Below the pieces are notes generated by a model. It did not search any database. It was not told where the DNA came from and saw only the letters and a list, made by a program, of their open reading frames with translations. The translations under genes and the position numbers were made by a program. A stretch of 64,000 bases of DNA from Microbacterium sp. ACRRU (GTDB lineage: Bacteria; Actinomycetota; Actinomycetes; Actinomycetales; Microbacteriaceae). Position 1 is the stretch's first letter. The number at the start of each line of letters is the position of its first letter. This document shows positions 60,148-64,000 of the stretch, piece by piece. The stretch spans positions 1 through 64,000 of the forward strand of contig NZ_JAKRNI010000004.1 of NCBI RefSeq assembly GCF_022346945.1, in the 5' to 3' direction.

Positions 60148-60858
60148 ATGGCCGCTCGCACCTCCACCCCCGAGAAGCGTCCGGGATTCTTCTCCCAGCT
60201 TCGCACCCTGTACACCTTCACGCAGAAGGAGTACCGCTGGCTCCCCTTCGTGTTGGCCGGCATCGTCCTCGCGGGTATCGGTCTCGGCGTCCTCATCGGA
60301 TTCCTCATCCCGCCGGTTGCCGTGTGGAGCGTCATCCTGTGGGGTGTCACGGGTCTCCTGGCCGGCATCCTGATCGCGATGATCGTCATGACGCGCCTGT
60401 CGACTCGGGCCATGTACCGCAAGATCGACGGGATGCCCGGCGCCACCGGTCACGTGCTGACATCATCGCTCGGCCGCAACTGGCAGGCGTCGGAGACTCC
60501 GATCGGCGTCAACCCGCGCACGCAGGAGGCCGTCTACCGCGCCATCGGCCGTGGCGGTGTCGTCCTCATCGGCGAGGGGTCGCGCACGCGGTTGTCCCGC
60601 CTCGTCAACGAAGAGCGCGCGCGTGTGCAGCGCGTCGCCGCGGGCGTCCCGGTGACGGTTCTGTACGTGGGCCACGGCGACGACGAGGTCCAGATCAAGG
60701 ATCTGGCTTCCACCATCAAGTCGCTGCCGAAGAAGGTCGACCGCACGACCCAGGCTGCGGTGATCAAGCGCGTTTCGTCCGTGTCGCAGGGCTTGTCGTC
60801 GCTTCCCATCCCGAAGGGCGTGGACCCGACGAAGATGCGCGCTCCGCGCCCCCGCTGA
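60148..60858 (+). CDS. DUF4191 family membrane protein
   Basis: A 236-residue protein. FFSQLRTLYTFTQKEYRWLPF leads into two adjacent membrane helices (~33-85). The cytoplasmic domain contains GMPGATGHVLTSSLGRNW, RGGVVLIGEGSRTRLSRLV and VQIKDLASTIKSLPKKVD, the DUF4191 pattern. Function unknown; in related actinobacteria it sits near RDD and glnA, as here. TAGAAT 13 bases before ATG suggests a leaderless transcript. Confidence 0.9.
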   Translation: MAARTSTPEKRPGFFSQLRTLYTFTQKEYRWLPFVLAGIVLAGIGLGVLIGFLIPPVAVWSVILWGVTGLLAGILIAMIVMTRLSTRAMYRKIDGMPGATGHVLTSSLGRNWQASETPIGVNPRTQEAVYRAIGRGGVVLIGEGSRTRLSRLVNEERARVQRVAAGVPVTVLYVGHGDDEVQIKDLASTIKSLPKKVDRTTQAAVIKRVSSVSQGLSSLPIPKGVDPTKMRAPRPR

Positions 60859-60867
60859 TTCCGCAAG

Positions 60868-60893
60868 AACGGCCCCGCTCCGGCGGGGCCGTT
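60868..60893. terminator. Terminator between DUF4191 and RDD genes
   Basis: Perfect 11-base arms AACGGCCCCGC / GCGGGGCCGTT with TCCG loop, 10 bases past the DUF4191 stop and just before the RDD stop, followed by TCGCTTCTC. Confidence 0.8.
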
Positions 60894-60900
60894 TCGCTTC

Positions 60901-61329
60901 TCAGCGTCGAACCAACACTGTGCCGACCGCTTTGTCGTGGAGCCCCCGCTGGTCGGCATCCCACACCACGGCGGGAATGATGAGCCCGAGCAGCAGCGTG
61001 CGCACGATCGGGCGCCAGATCCCCACCCATCCCCCGGATGCCAGCTCCAGACGCATGCCTAGGAGTCGATGCCCGGGGCTCCCGCCGATGAGCGGGATGA
61101 AAACGATCTGGACCAGGAAGAAGATGAGGTTCGTCGCGATCGGGTTCGCGAACGGAACACCGGTCACCGGGTCGGGGGTGGAGAAGAAGGCATACCCGAT
61201 GAGCCCGGCGGACGCGACGTCCACCAGGAGCGCCGCGATGCGTCGGCCTGGGCGGGCGATGGAGCCCCGCCCCTCGCGGGGAAGGCCGAGCCGCTGGCCC
61301 GGGTACTCGTTATCGGCGGGGACGGTCAC
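60901..61329 (-). CDS. RDD family membrane protein
   Basis: A 142-residue protein with three membrane segments. The RDD signature is RPGRRIAALLVDVASAG (~residues 25-41), and GGSPGHRLLGMRLE plus WDADQRGLHDKAVGTVLV finish the domain. Some RDD proteins affect ion transport or respiratory-chain function, but the role of this one is unknown. GTG 61329 is preferred though GGAGGA lies very close; ATG 61359 would add ten residues. Confidence 0.85.
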   Translation of the reverse strand: MTVPADNEYPGQRLGLPREGRGSIARPGRRIAALLVDVASAGLIGYAFFSTPDPVTGVPFANPIATNLIFFLVQIVFIPLIGGSPGHRLLGMRLELASGGWVGIWRPIVRTLLLGLIIPAVVWDADQRGLHDKAVGTVLVRR

Positions 61330-61352
61330 TCCTCCAGCGTAATCGGGGCTGC

Positions 61353-61368
61353 GTAACATGCCCGAAAC
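61353..61368 (+). promoter_or_regulatory. Likely GlnR box upstream of glnA
   Basis: GTAAC, six bases, GAAAC, ending 92 bases before the glnA ATG. A -10-like TATAGG lies at 61399-61404, placing the box around -50. It matches the box before amtB in sequence, orientation and distance. Confidence 0.6.
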
Positions 61369-61460
61369 ACGCGAGATATCGCCGAGACACCGGTTCTGTA
61401 TAGGGTCGAGGAGGCTGGCCGAGGCCGGTCGATCCCGAATGTTCTACCTCTGGAGTCTTC

Positions 61461-62885
61461 ATGTTCAAAGATTCGTCCGAGGTGCTGAAGTTCATCCAGG
61501 ACGAGGACGTCAAGTTCCTCGACATCCGTTTCACGGACCTTCCTGGTGTGCAGCAGCACTTCAACATCCCCGCCTCGACCGTCGACGAGGAGTTCTTCAC
61601 CGTCGGACAGCTGTTCGATGGCTCGTCGATCCGCGGGTTCGCGAACATCCACGAGTCGGACATGCAGCTCATCCCCGACGTGACGACGGCGTACCTCGAC
61701 CCGTTCCGCGAGGCGAAGACCCTCATCATGGTCTTCGACATCTACAACCCGCGCAACGGCGAGATCTACTCGAAGGACCCGCGTCAGGTCGCCAAGAAGG
61801 CCGAGAAGTACCTCGCCTCCACGGGTATTGCCGACACGGCGTACTTCGCTCCCGAGGCCGAGTTCTACATCTTCGACGACGTCCGCTACGAGGTGAAGCA
61901 GAACTCCAGCTTCTACTCGGTGGACTCCGAAGAAGGCGCGTGGAACACCGGTCGTGAGGAAGAGGGCGGGAACCTCGCCAACAAGACCCCCTACAAGGGC
62001 GGCTACTTCCCCGTCTCCCCGGTCGACAAGCAGGCTGACCTGCGCGACGACATCAGCCTCAAGCTCATCGAGGCCGGTCTCATCCTCGAGCGTGCACACC
62101 ACGAGGTGGGCACCGGTGGCCAGGCCGAGATCAACTACCGCTTCGACACGATGGTGCACGCGGCCGACGACATCCTGAAGTTCAAGTACATCGTCAAGAA
62201 CACCGCCAACGAGTGGGGCAAGGTCGCCACCTTCATGCCGAAGCCGCTCTTCGGCGACAACGGTTCGGGCATGCACACGCACCAGTCGCTGTGGAACGAC
62301 GGCAAGCCGCTGTTCTACGACGAGACCGGCTACGGCGGTCTGTCCGACATCGCGCGTTGGTACATCGGCGGCATCCTGGCTCACGCCCCCGCCGTGCTCG
62401 CCTTCACCAACCCGACCCTCAACAGCTACCACCGCCTGGTGAAGGGCTTCGAGGCTCCGGTCAACCTGGTGTACTCGGCCGGTAACCGCTCGGCGGCCAT
62501 CCGTATCCCGATCACGGGCACGAACCCGAAGGCGAAGCGCATCGAGTTCCGTGCTCCGGATGCCTCGGGCAACCCGTACCTGGCCTTCGCGGCGCAGCTG
62601 ATGGCCGGTATCGACGGCATCAAGAACCGCATCGAGCCGCACGAGCCCGTCGACAAGGACCTCTACGAGCTCCCGGCCGAAGAGGCGAAGAACATCCCGC
62701 AGGTTCCGAACTCGCTGCTCGACTCGCTCGAGGCCCTGCGCGCCGACCACGAGTTCCTCCTCGCCGGTGGCGTGTTCACGCAGGAGCTCATCGACACCTG
62801 GATCGAGTACAAGATCGAGAACGAGATCCAGCCGATCGCTCAGCGCCCGCACCCCTTCGAGTACGAGCTGTACTTCGGGGTCTGA
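61461..62885 (+). CDS. glnA: Glutamine synthetase, type I
   Basis: A 474-residue dodecameric enzyme that joins ammonia to glutamate. N-terminal [15 protein letters not shown], the active-site regions [26 protein letters not shown] and [17 protein letters not shown] are present (in part), and the adenylylation Tyr402 is in KDLYELP, showing control by GlnE-type modification. Length and motif set fit GlnA1 of actinobacteria. A GlnR-type box precedes it. Confidence 0.97.
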   Translation: MFKDSSEVLKFIQDEDVKFLDIRFTDLPGVQQHFNIPASTVDEEFFTVGQLFDGSSIRGFANIHESDMQLIPDVTTAYLDPFREAKTLIMVFDIYNPRNGEIYSKDPRQVAKKAEKYLASTGIADTAYFAPEAEFYIFDDVRYEVKQNSSFYSVDSEEGAWNTGREEEGGNLANKTPYKGGYFPVSPVDKQADLRDDISLKLIEAGLILERAHHEVGTGGQAEINYRFDTMVHAADDILKFKYIVKNTANEWGKVATFMPKPLFGDNGSGMHTHQSLWNDGKPLFYDETGYGGLSDIARWYIGGILAHAPAVLAFTNPTLNSYHRLVKGFEAPVNLVYSAGNRSAAIRIPITGTNPKAKRIEFRAPDASGNPYLAFAAQLMAGIDGIKNRIEPHEPVDKDLYELPAEEAKNIPQVPNSLLDSLEALRADHEFLLAGGVFTQELIDTWIEYKIENEIQPIAQRPHPFEYELYFGV

Positions 62886-62899
62886 TCGCCTGATCCTCC

Positions 62900-62945
62900 A
62901 CGACGAAGCCCGTCCCCGCCGTTTTGCGGGGGCGGGCTTCGTCGT
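62900..62945 (+). terminator. Terminator after glnA
   Basis: Arms of about 19 bases (ACGACGAAGCCCG... and complement) with one slip around GCCGTTTTGC, 14 bases after the stop. Confidence 0.75.
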
Positions 62946-63043
62946 TCCGTGGCGGACTGTAGACGATGCCGCACCCGGAAGGGAGGCCCGATCGAGATCT
63001 GGGCCCGTGCGGCAGAGTGGTCCTGACGATGAAAGGGGCCATC

Positions 63044-63406
63044 GTGAGCGACTACCGAGTCGATCCGGATCGTGTGATCGGGGTACTGGCGGGGGTGGAC
63101 GATGCGGGCGCGGGCATTTCCCAAGCGATCGACGACATGGGCTCCCTGGTGTTGGAGGGGCAGAGCCTCGTCGTCGACGGGCGCCGCACTCTCGCGAGTG
63201 CGTGGAGCGACCTGCTCGATGAACGACGGTACGTGCCCGGGAAACTGGCGCACATCGTTGCCTCTGCCGCGTCGTCGGTGAGCGAGGCGACCACGGCCGT
63301 CGTCACCGGCGATGTCGACATGTCGGTCACGACGGCGGAGGCGAAGTCGCGGGCCATGGACGAGTGGGGCATCGATTCCTCCGTGTCCTACGGGCAGGGG
63401 TACTGA
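63044..63406 (+). CDS. DUF6507-like small helical protein, possible WXG100-type partner
   Basis: A 120-residue protein, predicted helical, resembling DUF6507 proteins. It starts at GTG 63044 with AAAGGGG upstream. It contains ASAWSDLLDERRY (a W-based turn between helices), an Ala/Ser-rich second half and a short Tyr/Gly tail (SYGQGY). The next gene begins by TGATG overlap. This size, shape and pairing suit a type VII secretion partner; that is inference. Confidence 0.6.
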   Translation: MSDYRVDPDRVIGVLAGVDDAGAGISQAIDDMGSLVLEGQSLVVDGRRTLASAWSDLLDERRYVPGKLAHIVASAASSVSEATTAVVTGDVDMSVTTAEAKSRAMDEWGIDSSVSYGQGY

Positions 63407-64000
63407 TGAGCACTCCGAGCGTCGATGATCTGCCCCAGCTGGTCGACCCCGCCGTGCTCACGGGTCTCGGCGACCGGATCGTCTCCGTTGCGAACGCGAC
63501 GCAAACGTCGATGGCCGATGTGCAACAGCGGTGGAGTGTCCTGGGCGACACCGAGGTCTTCCATGTCACGGGTGCGGAAGCGGTGCCGCGCATGCTCGAC
63601 CGCCCTGTCTCCGATGCGCGGGGCTTCTCCGAGGCGCTCGTCGAGGCGCGCAACGCGCTGTGGGATGCCGGGTCATCGGAGTTCCCCAGTCTGAAACAGC
63701 GCCGTGAGGAGTTGGCATCCCGCATCCCGTCCGTTGTCGCCGCCTACGATTCCGCGGCGGAGGCCTCGGCTCTCGCAAACGCGACGTATCGTTCGACGCG
63801 GGGATCCGACGTGGATGCCTCGGTTGCCGCGGACGCGTCGCTCGCCCGCTTGAACGCGTCCACGACACTGAACTCCGCCGAGAGCGCACTCGACACCCTT
63901 CGCTCCGATATCGACCGCTTCCGCCGGGACGTGGAGGATGCCGAGGATCGGCTCGCATCGCGCCTGCGCAACGTATCGGGCGGGACGGAGGTGCTCGGTG
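63406..64000 (+). CDS. Partial large helical protein, possible type VII secretion substrate
   Basis: Open from ATG 63406 to the window end with no stop (198 codons seen). The start overlaps the preceding TGA (TGATG). The visible part is Ala/Ser/Asp-rich and helical: QQRWSVLGDTEVFHV near residues 43-57, then heptad-like repeats through DSAAEASALANATY and LDTLRSDIDRFRRDVEDAEDRLASRL. This looks like a long helical N-terminus such as those of LXG or WXG-type toxins or secretion baits. The C-terminus, which would define its activity, lies outside. Confidence 0.55.
   Translation, partial: MSTPSVDDLPQLVDPAVLTGLGDRIVSVANATQTSMADVQQRWSVLGDTEVFHVTGAEAVPRMLDRPVSDARGFSEALVEARNALWDAGSSEFPSLKQRREELASRIPSVVAAYDSAAEASALANATYRSTRGSDVDASVAADASLARLNASTTLNSAESALDTLRSDIDRFRRDVEDAEDRLASRLRNVSGGTEVLG

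Overview
The window reads as a chromosomal core segment of a high-GC Gram-positive actinobacterium of the family Microbacteriaceae, most likely Microbacterium. This is inferred from the very GC-rich codon use, the many GTG starts, the actinobacterial small families (DUF3000, DUF3093, DUF3159, DUF3710, DUF4191, DUF4193, DUF7455, DUF7882), SepH, MocR next to pdxST, and a ParC/ParE pair. I see no rRNA, insertion sequence, prophage or CRISPR array.

Layout. 1-2.3 kb: a DUF349 protein and an AbiEi-like protein. 2.3-12.5 kb: a long leftward run of relA, secF, secD, yajC, ruvB, ruvA, ruvC, yebC, pdxT and pdxS (stringent response, Sec export, Holliday-junction processing, vitamin B6 synthesis). 12.6-15 kb: a divergent MocR regulator with pyridoxal kinase. 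15-21 kb: lipoprotein, HIT hydrolase, thrS, an ion-transporter-family protein, two PPOX-fold proteins, DUF7882 and a small unknown gene. 21.2-21.8 kb: four tRNA genes (Val-GAC, Cys, Gly leftward; Val-CAC rightward). 21.9-29.5 kb: PemK/MazF-like protein, ammonium transporter, ZapE, rhodanese, SufE, alpha/beta hydrolase, DUF3000 and RNase D. 29.5-38 kb: a beta-oxidation pair, dxs and aconitase. 38-43 kb: DUF3159/DUF3710/dut, DUF3093, DUF4193, SepH and a phosphodiesterase. 43-48 kb: convergent topoisomerase IV-like subunits. 48-51 kb: an unusual two-gene alanine racemase and a divergent ATP-grasp enzyme. 51-54 kb: the primary sigma factor with a CofE-like partner, and a PAC2 protein. 54-59 kb: pepA, lpd and sucB. 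59-63 kb: a membrane protein, DUF4191, RDD and glutamine synthetase. The right edge enters a gene pair that looks like a WXG100-type secretion substrate locus.

The best candidate for something undescribed is the alanine racemase pair at 48187-49886. The larger protein keeps the PLP-lysine barrel but has no recognisable SYG tyrosine motif. The smaller one keeps the tyrosine-bearing C-terminal domain, has lost most of the barrel, and has alanine where the PLP lysine should be. The genes overlap by 4 bases. Because racemase active sites combine the lysine of one subunit with the tyrosine of the other, this looks like an obligate heteromer. An ATP-grasp gene is divergent from it across 46 bases.

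Regulatory signals seen include matching GTAAC-N6-GAAAC boxes about 90 bases upstream of both amt and glnA (GlnR-type), a 7-4-7 inverted repeat between pdxS and mocR, a perfect AT-rich 24-bp palindrome upstream of aconitase, a 26-bp REP-like hairpin between acnA and dxs, and about ten terminator-like hairpins. The 7-mer GGATGCC/GGCATCC recurs far more often than expected across the window.
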